A stretch of DNA of 64,000 nucleotides from Acidilutibacter cellobiosedens (GTDB lineage: Bacteria > Bacillota > Clostridia > Tissierellales > Acidilutibacteraceae): assembly GCF_004103715.1 (NCBI RefSeq), contig NZ_CP035282.1, positions 3,186,501-3,250,500 of the forward strand, read 5' to 3'. A program made the position numbers and the translations under genes. A model generated the notes under the pieces. It was not told the DNA's origin and searched no databases. It worked only from the letters and a program-made list of their open reading frames with translations. Positions 1 to 9,048 of this stretch are shown piece by piece. The stretch's first letter is position 1, and every line of letters begins with the position of its first letter.

Positions 1-1
1 C

Positions 2-445
2 GAAAATCTTATAATCAGGCCTAAGGAAATCTATGACGGAGCCATGCCGTCGGGAAATTCCGTAGCTTTATCTGATTTAATAAGACTTAGTAAGCTCACC
101 GAAAATTCCGATTTGTATTCAAAAGCATCGAGACTTTTGGATCTTTTCGGCGGAAATATAAACAGCTCTCCCGAATCACATATAAACTTCCTGTCCGGGT
201 ATATGTTCATGAAATTAAAAGGAAGCGAGATAGTAATTGCAGGGGAACCGGAAAATCAAAATACAATAAATATGATAAATGAAATAAACAGAAGGTTTCT
301 TCCTTTTACTGTTTTTATATTAAAGGACAGCAAGCAGACAGATGCCTTTGTATCTTATAAAACCACCGCTTATGTCTGTAAAAATTTCAGCTGCTATGAG
401 CCTACCACCGATATAAAAACTTTTTGCAGACTTTTAGATGAGTAA
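2..445 (+). CDS. yyaL: YyaL-like thioredoxin-domain protein, C-terminal part (5' end outside window)
   Basis: The reading frame is open from the window edge, so only the last ~147 residues are visible. They begin with IRPKEIYDGAMPSGNSVA, which resembles the late, highly conserved block of the YyaL/DUF255 family (N-terminal thioredoxin-like domain followed by an alpha/alpha toroid). The downstream part contains alternating helices and ends in a cysteine-containing tail (YVCKNFSCYEP) as in that family. The molecular role of the family is not settled. The ATG at 44 is internal, not a start. A bidirectional hairpin terminator follows at once. Confidence 0.75.
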   Translation, partial: ENLIIRPKEIYDGAMPSGNSVALSDLIRLSKLTENSDLYSKASRLLDLFGGNINSSPESHINFLSGYMFMKLKGSEIVIAGEPENQNTINMINEINRRFLPFTVFILKDSKQTDAFVSYKTTAYVCKNFSCYEPTTDIKTFCRLLDE

Positions 446-460
446 AACTATATGTAAATT

Positions 461-494
461 AAAAACACTCCTTCGTAAAACAGGAGTGCTTTTA
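461..494. terminator. Bidirectional intrinsic terminator between convergent genes
   Basis: A 7-bp stem, cactcct (466-472) with aggagtg (482-488), is flanked by AAAAA on the left and CTTTT on the right. It can therefore terminate both the plus-strand yyaL transcript and the minus-strand propeller gene. Confidence 0.7.
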
Positions 495-500
495 AATCAT

Positions 501-1817
501 TTATTTTATCTCCATATAATCTTCCGTACTCATATGGCCGTAGTATGCCACTGACATTATATCTTTGCTGATCAACGTTTCTTTACCATTTTCAAGTTTC
601 CAAAGAGAGACGATAAAATTTTCATCATTTGATTCTTTCATATCCCATCTTAAAAATATAAGAGTTTTCCCATTATTTATATATCTCGGTCCGAAATCAA
701 ATCCGTCTTTTGCCGTAGTCAATTCCGTAACTTCCTTTGTAGCGATATTCTGAGCATATATTTTTTGTCTTCCTTTTTGGAAAAAATCTTTTCCATCGAG
801 AACATCGGTAACAGCCGGAGAAGCAGAATATACTATATATTTTCCGTCAGGTGAAAAGGTTGGTGTCATGGCATTCACATTTTTGTCGGAAAGCCTTTTA
901 AATGAATGATCTTTGACATCCAAGATTCCAACGCTGTTTCCATTCCATATCATTCTTCCCGAAGTTTGGGTAAACGCCAATTGAGTATTGATAATCGGCG
1001 ACGGTGAAATATTATCATTATTGCATGTAGTAGAAACATTATCAAAGCTTATGAATTTCTTATTCTTAACATCATATACTCCGAAGGGTACCCCGTCTGC
1101 CGACATGGAACCTGAATGAAAATGTTTAAATATATAAACATAAGAGCTGTCATATGATTTTCCGGCAATTATAGGCATCATTCCTGCACCTGTTCCTCCG
1201 TCCTCATCCCAGTCTGCAGGGATATCAGGAATAACAATTTCTTCATTTCCGGTTTTTAAATCTATGGACACTATACCGAAGCACTTAACATATCTTCCCG
1301 GATCGTTAGGTTTTGTATATTCTTTATATTTTTCTGCCAAAAGGTTATTATCGGATATATAAATCATATTGGAATAATACTCTGCTCCCTTCTTTATCGC
1401 GTTTGTAATCCCCTTTTGAACATCATAAGTATATAATCCTCCCTTTTCACTTGAATAAACTATTCGTGAATTATCAATCCAACTGTAATATTCACCGTTC
1501 ATATTCTCAAATTTACTTGATACCAAATTTAGATTTCCTTTTAGATCAGTGATACATATGGAATTACCCCGTACAAATACAACATGTTCCCCATTCGGAG
1601 AAAATTTCGGGCCAACTATCTGACCATCACAAAGTTTGGAATCAATCGCCTTATTCAAATCAATCAAATACAATCCGTCATTTTTTACAACAGCAGCACT
1701 TGTTTCCGGTTTAATTTCTGCTGATGGTGATGGACTGCTCTGAACAGGCTGAACCGACGATTGATTAATTAAAACAGATGACAAAACAATTAAAACCAAT
1801 AAATTAAACTTTTTCAA
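501..1817 (-). CDS. Secreted TolB/PD40-like beta-propeller protein
   Basis: A 438-residue protein with an N-terminal signal sequence (KKFNLLVLIVLSSVLINQ) and no lipobox cysteine, then a Ser/Pro-rich linker. After that come repeated propeller blades of the PD40 type (GPKFSPNGEHVVFVRG, TPTFSPDGKYIVYSA, GPRYINNGKTLIFLRWD). This suggests an extracytoplasmic six- or seven-bladed scaffold; no catalytic residues can be assigned. Start is TTG at 1817, chosen because GGGGGG sits 6 nt upstream. Its promoter region carries three TGTAAC-like direct repeats with 11-bp period, so it may be controlled by the neighbouring response regulator. Function is otherwise unknown. Confidence 0.7.
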   Translation of the reverse strand: MKKFNLLVLIVLSSVLINQSSVQPVQSSPSPSAEIKPETSAAVVKNDGLYLIDLNKAIDSKLCDGQIVGPKFSPNGEHVVFVRGNSICITDLKGNLNLVSSKFENMNGEYYSWIDNSRIVYSSEKGGLYTYDVQKGITNAIKKGAEYYSNMIYISDNNLLAEKYKEYTKPNDPGRYVKCFGIVSIDLKTGNEEIVIPDIPADWDEDGGTGAGMMPIIAGKSYDSSYVYIFKHFHSGSMSADGVPFGVYDVKNKKFISFDNVSTTCNNDNISPSPIINTQLAFTQTSGRMIWNGNSVGILDVKDHSFKRLSDKNVNAMTPTFSPDGKYIVYSASPAVTDVLDGKDFFQKGRQKIYAQNIATKEVTELTTAKDGFDFGPRYINNGKTLIFLRWDMKESNDENFIVSLWKLENGKETLISKDIMSVAYYGHMSTEDYMEIK

Positions 1818-1912
1818 ATAAATCCCCCCAGATCATTAAAAATTCCGTTAATATTAATTTACCACTCATATATTATTTTATATAATCCGGTTAAAAAGGT
1901 ATTTAAAAGATA

Positions 1913-1940
1913 TTTACATTATGGTTACAAATAAGTTACA
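1913..1940 (-). promoter_or_regulatory. Candidate OmpR-family response-regulator site (three direct repeats)
   Basis: On the plus strand TTTACA (1913), GTTACA (1924) and GTTACA (1935) are each separated by 5 nt, a period of 11 bp on one DNA face. This is the usual architecture of OmpR/PhoB-family binding sites. It lies about 95 nt upstream of the minus-strand propeller gene start. A similar pair is at 6776-6792 on the other side of the two-component locus. Confidence 0.45.
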
Positions 1941-1979
1941 AAATCCACGCTAAATTATTATTCGTCTAAAATACCCTGC

Positions 1980-2717
1980 TCAATTTCTTATTTTTTTTAT
2001 ACTTATTATTGACAAATATATGAAAAATACAGTAAATAATAAAGTTGAAATCAACATCTTTATATATTCCGATACTTTAAGCATTTCTGTTTCATTTGAC
2101 GACATTCCCTTTATCAATAATGAATTTGGTAAAAAATATACCAGATTTTCTCCCAAGCCCTTAAAAACATAAAATCCGATTCCGATAAAACATAAAAACA
2201 GGGCAATGCCTACAGGAACAGAAAAAGATTTTATATTCATAGATATAAAAGATTGCATGCTGCAAACAGAAATAGATATGATCCAGCTTATTCCCACCCA
2301 AATAAATACTTCAGGGGGAAATTCGGTTTTAAATCCGAATACAAATTTTCCCGTTACATAATAAAATATCAAGAATATCGCTTGAATACATAATGAAACT
2401 ATAGATATGGAGACAATTTTTGAGATAATAAGTTGTAAATATGAATAGGGTAAAGCTAAAATCCTGTTCCAATTATTATCCTTATGTTCCATTCTCCAAC
2501 TATAAGAACATATAATTGCAATGGTAATGGTATAAAAAAAGAAACCGTAAAATAAACTTACTTGAGTCCATAAAGAATACCACTCGCTTTTTAATATCTC
2601 TCTATTCAAATAGTAATTTCCGCTTCCTAAAAAAACAGAAATCATTGGTATAATAACTGCCGAAGTCCATATATTTGACTTTTTTAATTTCATAAATTCT
2701 ATTCTGATTAAATTCAT
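1980..2717 (-). CDS. Lantibiotic-immunity type ABC transporter permease (LanG/MutG-like)
   Basis: About 245 residues and six predicted membrane segments, opening with MNLIRIEFMKLKKSN as is typical of ABC-2 permeases of bacitracin/lantibiotic immunity transporters (BcrB, LanE/LanG, MutE/MutG). The reading frame is open further upstream. The ATG at 2717 is chosen because AGGAGGG at 2724-2730 sits 6 nt before it, overlapping the stop of the preceding permease gene. It is the last gene of a minus-strand operon (ATPase, permease, permease). It probably pairs with the upstream permease to expel membrane-active peptide from the cell surface; the exact substrate is not visible. Confidence 0.75.
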   Translation of the reverse strand: MNLIRIEFMKLKKSNIWTSAVIIPMISVFLGSGNYYLNREILKSEWYSLWTQVSLFYGFFFYTITIAIICSYSWRMEHKDNNWNRILALPYSYLQLIISKIVSISIVSLCIQAIFLIFYYVTGKFVFGFKTEFPPEVFIWVGISWIISISVCSMQSFISMNIKSFSVPVGIALFLCFIGIGFYVFKGLGENLVYFLPNSLLIKGMSSNETEMLKVSEYIKMLISTLLFTVFFIYLSIISIKKIRN

Positions 2718-2728
2718 CATATGCCCTC

Positions 2729-3505
2729 CTAAAAATCTAATTTTTTCAGCTTTCGGCGACTCCATACAAACACAAAGATGCCGAGTAAAGCAGAAACCAA
2801 AAGAGGATATAACCTCATAGGAACTAATTTCAGCCCCCATTGGTCTTTCCCAGTCTTAACAAATTCTGTCGATATAAGATGAGCATAATAAGAATAAAGT
2901 ATAAACCGACTAATGCCGAAGGGTAAAAGTATTCCTATAATTCCAGATAAGGAGCCGCATACACTAAGAGCTAATCCAATAAGCTGATTTTCATAACGCA
3001 TAGCCAAAAAATAATGGATAGTCATAATGGCAAAACTTATGGCTATAATGGAAATTAAAGTCACAGTTAATCTCTCTACTGGTATTGGCATAGTTATTCC
3101 GACTTTTCTTCCTACCAGCACAAGCAAAATTCCTTCCAAAATTTGAAATATAATATATTTTAGGAAGATGGATAAAAATTTAATATCAAATATTTCCTCC
3201 ATAGTCCATCCGGAAGTCTTTAACACCTTCCACATATCTCCCCTATTTTCTATATCAGCTACTCTGCTTGTAATGACTGCAAGTAAAGTCGGCATAAAAA
3301 TTGTTTTTGCTATTAAATAACTATTTATCAATTGTAACCACGAATAGCTTTCCGGTTTATTTATTGTACTCTGAAAATTCGAATCCAAAGCTGTCATAAT
3401 AACTATCCCCATATCCATAAATAAAAATAAAAGAAATATAAGCGATAGATATAGATGGCGGTATTTTTTATTTTCCACTGAAAATTTTTTTATTTTATTT
3501 ATCAC
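2729..3505 (-). CDS. Lantibiotic-immunity type ABC transporter permease (LanE/MutE-like)
   Basis: About 258 residues with six hydrophobic segments and no soluble domain, in the ABC-2 permease class of LanE/MutE. A GTG nine bases upstream (3514) overlaps the ribosome binding site AAGAGGTG. The GTG at 3505 has correct spacing and gives MINKIKKF. It lies between the ATPase gene (16 nt upstream) and the second permease gene (11 nt downstream), so the three are almost certainly one transcript and one complex. Self-protection against a peptide antibiotic is inferred from family and from the adjacent two-component system; no lantibiotic structural gene was seen. Confidence 0.75.
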   Translation of the reverse strand: MINKIKKFSVENKKYRHLYLSLIFLLFLFMDMGIVIMTALDSNFQSTINKPESYSWLQLINSYLIAKTIFMPTLLAVITSRVADIENRGDMWKVLKTSGWTMEEIFDIKFLSIFLKYIIFQILEGILLVLVGRKVGITMPIPVERLTVTLISIIAISFAIMTIHYFLAMRYENQLIGLALSVCGSLSGIIGILLPFGISRFILYSYYAHLISTEFVKTGKDQWGLKLVPMRLYPLLVSALLGIFVFVWSRRKLKKLDF

Positions 3506-3521
3506 AGAATTCACCTCTTTC

Positions 3522-4427
3522 TTATAAACTTTTCTTTCCTGTCAATTGAATAAACAACTCTTCCAATGATTTTGTCCTCTCTTCCATCCGATACAGTTCT
3601 ATTCCGCTATCAATAATTTTTTTTGCACAATAGGCAGTTTCACTATCGGATAAATCTGATATTAATACTCCTTCTTCCCTAAGTTCAGAATTTTTTTCCT
3701 TAAACAGTACAAAAGTCTTCTGCGGATTGGATGTTTTAAAATAAATACTTGGATGGTTATCTCTTTTCAGTTCTGCCAAACTTCCTTCAAAAATCATATG
3801 ACCTTTGTTTATGATACCGATACTGCTTACTACTTTTTCTACTTCATCTAAGATATGGCTGGACATCATAACTGTCATTCCGTAATCCTTGGGAAGAGTC
3901 TTTATTAACTTCCTCATTTCTTCCATTCCCGCAGGATCAAGTCCGTTGGTCGGCTCATCTAATATAATAAGCTTTGGAAAATTAGAAATGGCCATAGCTA
4001 CTCCCAGCCTTTGCTTCATGCCAAGAGAATAGTTTTTTACCTTTTTATTCATGTGGTTCTTTAGACCTACAATTTGAATAGCCTTCTCTATATTTTTTTT
4101 TGGTACATCCTTTAAAACCTGTATAATTTCCATATTCTCCATTCCCGTCAAATGAGAATAATATGAAGGGCCTTCAATCAATGAACCTATCTGTTGTAGA
4201 AGCGCTACTCTCGTATTATCATTCATTTCTCTTCCCATAATTTGAATTTTACCGTCAGTAGGTGTGACAAGAGATAAAATCATCTTCATGGTTGTAGATT
4301 TTCCGGCACCGTTTGGTCCGAGAAATCCATATATTTCTCCCTCTTTTATCCGTAAGGAATCAATATTGACAACTGTTTCTCTGCCATATTTTTTTATAAG
4401 ATTTTTAATTTCAATCATCATGGTCAT
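3522..4427 (-). CDS. Lantibiotic-immunity type ABC transporter ATPase (LanF/BcrA-like)
   Basis: About 301 residues. Walker A GPNGAGKST, signature YSLGMKQRLGVA and Walker B LIILDEPTNGLDP are all intact, followed by the C-terminal region typical of BcrA/MutF ATPases. The ATG at 4427 is preferred over the longer frame because AGGAGG lies 7 nt upstream. It leads an operon with two permeases and is divergent from the response regulator and kinase genes, an arrangement usual for peptide-sensing and detoxification modules. The promoter region carries a 10-bp direct repeat with 11-bp period (4491-4511). Confidence 0.85.
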   Translation of the reverse strand: MTMMIEIKNLIKKYGRETVVNIDSLRIKEGEIYGFLGPNGAGKSTTMKMILSLVTPTDGKIQIMGREMNDNTRVALLQQIGSLIEGPSYYSHLTGMENMEIIQVLKDVPKKNIEKAIQIVGLKNHMNKKVKNYSLGMKQRLGVAMAISNFPKLIILDEPTNGLDPAGMEEMRKLIKTLPKDYGMTVMMSSHILDEVEKVVSSIGIINKGHMIFEGSLAELKRDNHPSIYFKTSNPQKTFVLFKEKNSELREEGVLISDLSDSETAYCAKKIIDSGIELYRMEERTKSLEELFIQLTGKKSL

Positions 4428-4490
4428 TTTTATTCCTCCTTTTCTGAGACTACAGCATATCAGAAAATCCTTACACTGCCCTTGCAGCAT

Positions 4491-4511
4491 CCTTAAATTT
4501 ACCTTAAATTT
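4491..4511. promoter_or_regulatory. 11-bp-period direct repeat in divergent promoter region
   Basis: CCTTAAATTT at 4491-4500 is repeated exactly at 4502-4511, separated by one base. The period of 11 bp and the position between the divergent ABC operon and the response regulator gene suggest an OmpR-family operator. Its sequence differs from the GTTACA repeats at 1913 and 6776. Confidence 0.45.
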
Positions 4512-4570
4512 GCGAATAATTTTTTTTACAAAATAATATTATGATATAATTCCATTGGAAGGTGGTATTA

Positions 4571-5278
4571 TTGAGTAATATGGATTATCTTAAAACCAAA
4601 CATATCCTTCTTGTTGACGACGAAAAAGCATTGTTAGATCTGCTTCAGACTATTTTGCAAGAAGAAGGTTATACCAATATAGCAAAAGCAAAAAACATGG
4701 GTGAAGCTTTAAATAGTTTTTATGAGTTCAAACCGGACATAATTATTTTAGATATCATGCTGCCTGATGGAGACGGTTTTCAATTTCTAAGTAAAATCAG
4801 AAAATTATCGGATGTCCCTGTTCTCTTTTTATCAGCAAAAGATGCCATGAACGATCAATATCAGGGTTTTTCATTAGGTGCGGATGATTACATTACAAAA
4901 CCTTTTCTTCCCAAAGATTTGGTCCTCCGTCTTCAAGCTGTTCTCCGAAGAACTTATAAAGAAAAATCGGAAACTATAGTTTTAAAATATTCGGAAATTC
5001 GATTTGAAACCGGAGAGATCATAAAGGGTAAAGAGGTTTTTGTTCTTACTAAAAAGGAATTTTCCATCCTTCAAACCTTATATCAAAATTCAAACCGTAT
5101 TGTTACAATAGACGGCTTGTGTCAAGCTGTCTGGGGGGATGCTTATTTTGGATATGAAAACTCATTAATGGCACATATCAGAAGAATTCGTGAAAAAATA
5201 GAAAAAAACCCTTCCTGTCCCGAATCCCTAATCACCATTAAGGGCTTAGGATATAAGCTAATTGTGGAAAGGAGATAA
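4571..5278 (+). CDS. OmpR-family response regulator
   Basis: About 235 residues. The receiver domain begins with ILLVDDEKALL; the phospho-acceptor is about Asp61 in IILDIMLPDGDGF, with the lysine in ADDYITKPF. The C-terminal winged helix (FVLTKKEFSILQTLYQNSNRIVT ... AHIRRIREKIE) is the OmpR/PhoB DNA-binding type. Start is uncertain: GTG 4562 lies inside the GGAAGGTGG ribosome site, TTG 4571 has a 5-nt spacer, and ATG 4580 is 14 nt away. It is followed after 4 nt by the kinase gene and is divergent from the immunity ABC operon, which it probably controls. Confidence 0.9.
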   Translation: MSNMDYLKTKHILLVDDEKALLDLLQTILQEEGYTNIAKAKNMGEALNSFYEFKPDIIILDIMLPDGDGFQFLSKIRKLSDVPVLFLSAKDAMNDQYQGFSLGADDYITKPFLPKDLVLRLQAVLRRTYKEKSETIVLKYSEIRFETGEIIKGKEVFVLTKKEFSILQTLYQNSNRIVTIDGLCQAVWGDAYFGYENSLMAHIRRIREKIEKNPSCPESLITIKGLGYKLIVERR

Positions 5279-5282
5279 AAAC

Positions 5283-6677
5283 ATGCAATCTACAGTACGA
5301 TTTATCCGCAGAAACTTACTTGCTTTTTCTCTTTCCTTGTTTATTTTATTTATTATCAATTTAATATTATTCACTTATTTGAACTATAAAGCTATCAGTA
5401 TCACTGCTTCTATCATTCCTCCGGATGAACTTAGCAATAAATTAATAGATCAAATCAATCAAAATAATTCAGTTGTAGTTATAGATAAGAACGATCTTGC
5501 ACTGCTTGAAAAAAATAAAATTTGGGCTATGGTCATTGACGATAAAACCGGAAAAGTAATATGGAGTAAGGATTTACCGAAAGAAATTCCAATAAAATAT
5601 TCCATAAAAGACGTTGCTTTGTTTACCCGATATTATCTAAAAGACTATCCCGTTTTCACTTATATAAATAATAAAGGACTTTTAGTACTGGGTTATCCTA
5701 AGGACAGCTATGGAAAGATTCCTACTAATGCTTTTCACGTGCGGATAGTACAAAATTTGCCCCGAAATATAATGTATTATTTACTGTTTAATTTATTGGT
5801 TGTTTTCATCCTCTATATGATATCAAAAAGAAAACTATTGCAATCTATAAATCCCATTACTAATGCTATATGCCGGATTTCAAACGGAGAAAAAATTCAA
5901 TTGAAAGAAAATGGGGATTTGTTGGATATCAAAATAGCTGTTAATAAAACATCAAAACAGCTATTAGAAAAAGATTCCATGAGAACAAATTGGATTGCCG
6001 GAATCAGTCATGACATAAGAACGCCCCTGTCTCTGATTATAGGATATATTGATCGTCTTTCCCAAAGTAAGCATCTTGACGATATAGAGAAAAAAGAGCT
6101 GGAACTAATTCAAAGTAATAGTGTTCAAATTCAAAATTTAGTTAATGATTTAAATTTAACCTCACGATTAGAATATAATTTAGTGCCTATGAAAAAAAAG
6201 GATATTTCTATTGTAAAAATCCTGCGGGAGGTTATTGTAGATTATATGAACCATGAAATCTACAGTTCCCTGTACGATTTCAATTTTATTTCCGATAGTA
6301 TTCCTTCCTCCACTATGGTAAACGGGGACGAAAAACTATTGGAGCGAGCTTTCAGAAATCTCATTTTAAATTCCATAAAACACAATCCACAAGGGTGCCA
6401 AATTCAAATAGAAATTACTATGAATACCGCCGAAGTTAATGTTGATATTTCTGATAATGGAGTTGGCGTTTCTGAAGAAAAATTGAAGCTTTTAAACTAT
6501 TCGGTAACAGAACTTATCAAAAGAAATACTAAAACTGAAAGATCTCATGGATTAGGTTTGTTGATTGTAAAACAAATTATTGAATTACATGAGGGTTCCG
6601 TTAACTTTAGAAGTGTTGAAAGCCACGGGTTCAAAACGAGGATAACTTTGCCTTTGCATAACAAAAATAAGACCTAG
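5283..6677 (+). CDS. Sensor histidine kinase, two-component partner
   Basis: About 464 residues. Two membrane segments (about residues 12-34 and 170-188) flank a ~130-residue extracellular part. HisKA has its phospho-acceptor at about His243 in GISHDIRTPLSLIIGYIDRL. The HATPase_c N box NLILNSIKHNP, DNGVGVSEE and SHGLGLLIVKQI are present. ATG at 5283 follows AAGGAGA and sits 4 nt after the response regulator stop. The sizeable external domain suggests direct ligand sensing, unlike the short loops of BceS-type kinases; the ligand is unknown. Confidence 0.9.
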   Translation: MQSTVRFIRRNLLAFSLSLFILFIINLILFTYLNYKAISITASIIPPDELSNKLIDQINQNNSVVVIDKNDLALLEKNKIWAMVIDDKTGKVIWSKDLPKEIPIKYSIKDVALFTRYYLKDYPVFTYINNKGLLVLGYPKDSYGKIPTNAFHVRIVQNLPRNIMYYLLFNLLVVFILYMISKRKLLQSINPITNAICRISNGEKIQLKENGDLLDIKIAVNKTSKQLLEKDSMRTNWIAGISHDIRTPLSLIIGYIDRLSQSKHLDDIEKKELELIQSNSVQIQNLVNDLNLTSRLEYNLVPMKKKDISIVKILREVIVDYMNHEIYSSLYDFNFISDSIPSSTMVNGDEKLLERAFRNLILNSIKHNPQGCQIQIEITMNTAEVNVDISDNGVGVSEEKLKLLNYSVTELIKRNTKTERSHGLGLLIVKQIIELHEGSVNFRSVESHGFKTRITLPLHNKNKT

Positions 6678-6706
6678 TTCTGTAAATCGCTTGGGGTAGA
6701 ACTAGG
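6665..6706 (-). terminator. Hairpin between convergent genes, T-rich on the minus strand
   Basis: A perfect 9-bp inverted repeat, cctagttct (6673-6681) with agaactagg (6698-6706), overlaps the kinase stop codon. Read on the minus strand it is followed by TCTTATTTTTG, fitting an intrinsic terminator for a leftward transcript. On the plus strand no T-run follows. Confidence 0.45.
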
Positions 6707-6748
6707 CCAACGGCGGGCTTATTAATCTAATTTAAGCTTACTATACTT

Positions 6749-6792
6749 AGTATAACAATTATCCATATAAAAATCGTTACAAATGAGTTACA
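6749..6792 (-). promoter_or_regulatory. Candidate response-regulator-activated leftward promoter
   Basis: GTTACA at 6776 and 6787 (plus strand) form a direct repeat of 11-bp period. Read leftward, TGTAAC-N5-TGTAAC is followed after 21 nt by TATACT (6749-6754), with no recognisable -35. This is the layout of an activator-dependent promoter. It lies between the convergent kinase and cobQ genes and would transcribe toward the kinase 3' end. Confidence 0.35.
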
Positions 6793-6864
6793 AAAACTTA
6801 TACAGAAAAAATTTTTCACACTGCTCAGGTGATTTAGCATAACATGATCTTCTATACCTTTTTT

Positions 6865-8352
6865 CTAAACGAACTCCCGTCCGATTATTTTATATATCCT
6901 TTTCATATCAAGGCTGTTCCTTACTATATCCGCCAATTTATTCAATTCCTTATCTCTGAGGCTTTCATAAATATCGGATCTTCTAAGAGGAAGCCCTTTT
7001 TTGCTTCTTATATTGTTAAGTATATATTCTCTAAATTCCGTACCATCAAATATCCCGTGAATATATGTTCCCATTATATTGCCCTTTTCATTTACGGTGC
7101 CATCAGGATAATTCGCTTTTTCTCCATTCTTGTCCACAATTTCAAATAATTTTTTAGCCTTATCCCCATATTCACATATTCCCATATGTATTTCGTATCC
7201 ATAAACCTTCATATTGCCTTTCAATCCTATGGTTTCCGCTTCTATTCTGGTTGTGGTTTTTTCTTCATTAAACACAGTCCCTATGTCTAAAAGGTCCATC
7301 CCTTCTATTTCCTTTTCATCCGTTTCAACTCCATAGGGATCTTTTATCCACCTTCCAAGCATCTGATATCCTCCGCAGATCCCTATGATATTCCCGATAT
7401 TTGAATATTCCTTAATTAAATCTTCCAAGCCTGTTTTTCGCAAGGCTATAAGATCCCCTATGGTGTTTTTGCTTCCCGGTATAATAAGTATATCCGGATT
7501 CCCAAATTCTTCTTTGGATTCTATAAACCTTATAGATACATCTTTTTCGTTTTTTAACGGATCAATATCCGTAAAGTTCGAAATATGAGGAAGCTTTATT
7601 ACAGCTATATCTATAGGGGCCGTCACTTTCTTGCTGAATTCTATTGCCCCGTCTTCGTCTTCTAACATAAGCCTAAAATAAGGGACTACTCCAAGGCATG
7701 GTATATGGATAATATCTTCAAGCATGGTAAGACCGGGCTTCAATATTTCCACATCCCCCCTGAATTTATTAATTATTGTCCCTTTCACTCTCTTGCGTTC
7801 TTCATTGTTAAGTAAAAGCATAGTGCCTGCTAAAGAAGCAAATACCCCTCCTTTATCTATATCCCCTACAATAAGTACGGGAGCATTGGCTATTTCAGCC
7901 ATTCCCATATTCACTATATCCTTATCTCTCAAATTTATCTCAGCAGGGCTTCCCGCCCCTTCTATAACGACTATATCAAATTTCCTTTCCAGGTCCTCAA
8001 ATTGTTCTTTAATCATATCTTTAAACATGGATTTCATATTATGATACTCCATAGCCGTAAAATTTCCATAGACATTTCCATTTACAATTACTTGGCTTTT
8101 CTTATCCGAAGTAGGTTTAAGAAGTATGGGATTCATATAAAATTCCGGTTCCAGACCACAGGCATATGCTTGAAGTACCTGAGCCCGGCCCATCTCCTTT
8201 CCCGTTAAAGTTATATATGAATTTAAAGACATATTTTGAGATTTAAAGGGTACCACCTTAAAACCGTCCTGAGTGAATATCCTGCAAAGAGCTGCAACTA
8301 AAACACTTTTACCAACTGATGAAGCCGTCCCTTGTATCATTAATTTAGACAT
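6865..8352 (-). CDS. cobQ: Cobyric acid synthase (CobQ/CbiP)
   Basis: 495 residues, the usual length. The enzyme amidates four carboxylates of adenosylcobyrinate a,c-diamide using glutamine and ATP. The N-terminal P-loop-like domain has GTASSVGKS and [12 protein letters not shown]. The C-terminal class I glutaminase domain carries the nucleophile in [11 protein letters not shown] and the histidine in [10 protein letters not shown]. Start ATG follows GGGG with a 9-nt spacer. It stands alone, without other cob genes nearby; the corrinoid methyltransferase operon at 54.6-60 kb is the only visible consumer of the cofactor. Confidence 0.95.
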   Translation of the reverse strand: MSKLMIQGTASSVGKSVLVAALCRIFTQDGFKVVPFKSQNMSLNSYITLTGKEMGRAQVLQAYACGLEPEFYMNPILLKPTSDKKSQVIVNGNVYGNFTAMEYHNMKSMFKDMIKEQFEDLERKFDIVVIEGAGSPAEINLRDKDIVNMGMAEIANAPVLIVGDIDKGGVFASLAGTMLLLNNEERKRVKGTIINKFRGDVEILKPGLTMLEDIIHIPCLGVVPYFRLMLEDEDGAIEFSKKVTAPIDIAVIKLPHISNFTDIDPLKNEKDVSIRFIESKEEFGNPDILIIPGSKNTIGDLIALRKTGLEDLIKEYSNIGNIIGICGGYQMLGRWIKDPYGVETDEKEIEGMDLLDIGTVFNEEKTTTRIEAETIGLKGNMKVYGYEIHMGICEYGDKAKKLFEIVDKNGEKANYPDGTVNEKGNIMGTYIHGIFDGTEFREYILNNIRSKKGLPLRRSDIYESLRDKELNKLADIVRNSLDMKRIYKIIGREFV

Positions 8353-8475
8353 TTTACTTATCCCCTTTATAGTATTATATTTTCTAATATGAAACTCAAT
8401 ATTCCTTTAATTAGCTGTCAAAACCCTTTTCACCATCTTAATCTCAGCTCTATTATTAACAATCATCTTGAATTT

Positions 8476-9048
8476 TTATTTTAAACATATAGTTCCTACA
8501 ATTCCGGCAATTAATGTAAGAAGTATTGGGTTTAAATCAAACTTTATATTCAAAAAAGCTGTAACAACAAAAATTATAAGAGAAACAAAGGAAACAGTCC
8601 CCAACGGATCTGAAAATAAATTGCTTATCTGCTGCCCCGGTAATAAAATAATTCCCAAAGCAATAGTAAGAGCTGCTGCTGCAATTAATCCCACGGCGGC
8701 AGGTTTAATTCCGGACAAGATGTCATTTACCAAATGACTTTCACGATACCTGGAAAAAAAGCGCATAACTAAAACAACTAAAATAAAAGATGGCAAAGAA
8801 ACTCCCACAGTAGCAAAAAGAGCACCCCAAAAACCTTCGCTCAGATACCCTACATATGTTGCGGCATTAATTGCAATCGGTCCGGGTACTATCATATCAA
8901 GAGCATTTAAATCAGCAAATTGTTCCAAAGTAATACCAAATTTATGTGATTCGCTCAATATCATGGAAAGCATAGCATATCCGCCTCCAAAGCCGGCGAA
9001 TCCAATTTTTAGAAAACTGAGAAATAGTTCCATAAGTTCCGTAATCAT
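8476..9048 (-). CDS. Chromate transporter family protein, second half-protein
   Basis: 190 residues made of one ChrA-type domain, with the conserved opening FLKIGFAGFGGGYAMLSM and the PGPIAINAATYVGY motif in a six-helix membrane protein. It overlaps the upstream homologous gene by 4 nt (ATGA), so the two half-size proteins are translationally coupled and probably form a heterodimer equivalent to the long-chain ChrA. Whether chromate, sulfate or another anion is moved cannot be told from sequence. Confidence 0.9.
   Translation of the reverse strand: MITELMELFLSFLKIGFAGFGGGYAMLSMILSESHKFGITLEQFADLNALDMIVPGPIAINAATYVGYLSEGFWGALFATVGVSLPSFILVVLVMRFFSRYRESHLVNDILSGIKPAAVGLIAAAALTIALGIILLPGQQISNLFSDPLGTVSFVSLIIFVVTAFLNIKFDLNPILLTLIAGIVGTICLK

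Noticed and set aside
565-753. 62-codon plus-strand frame
   Set aside because: Lies inside the beta-propeller gene on the other strand and has no binding site.
6844-7149. 101-codon plus-strand frame opposite cobQ
   Set aside because: Mirror frame of the conserved CobQ C-terminus; no ribosome binding site or family resemblance.
8353-8475. Cobalamin riboswitch upstream of cobQ
   Set aside because: The gap is only 123 nt and lacks the B12-box pattern.
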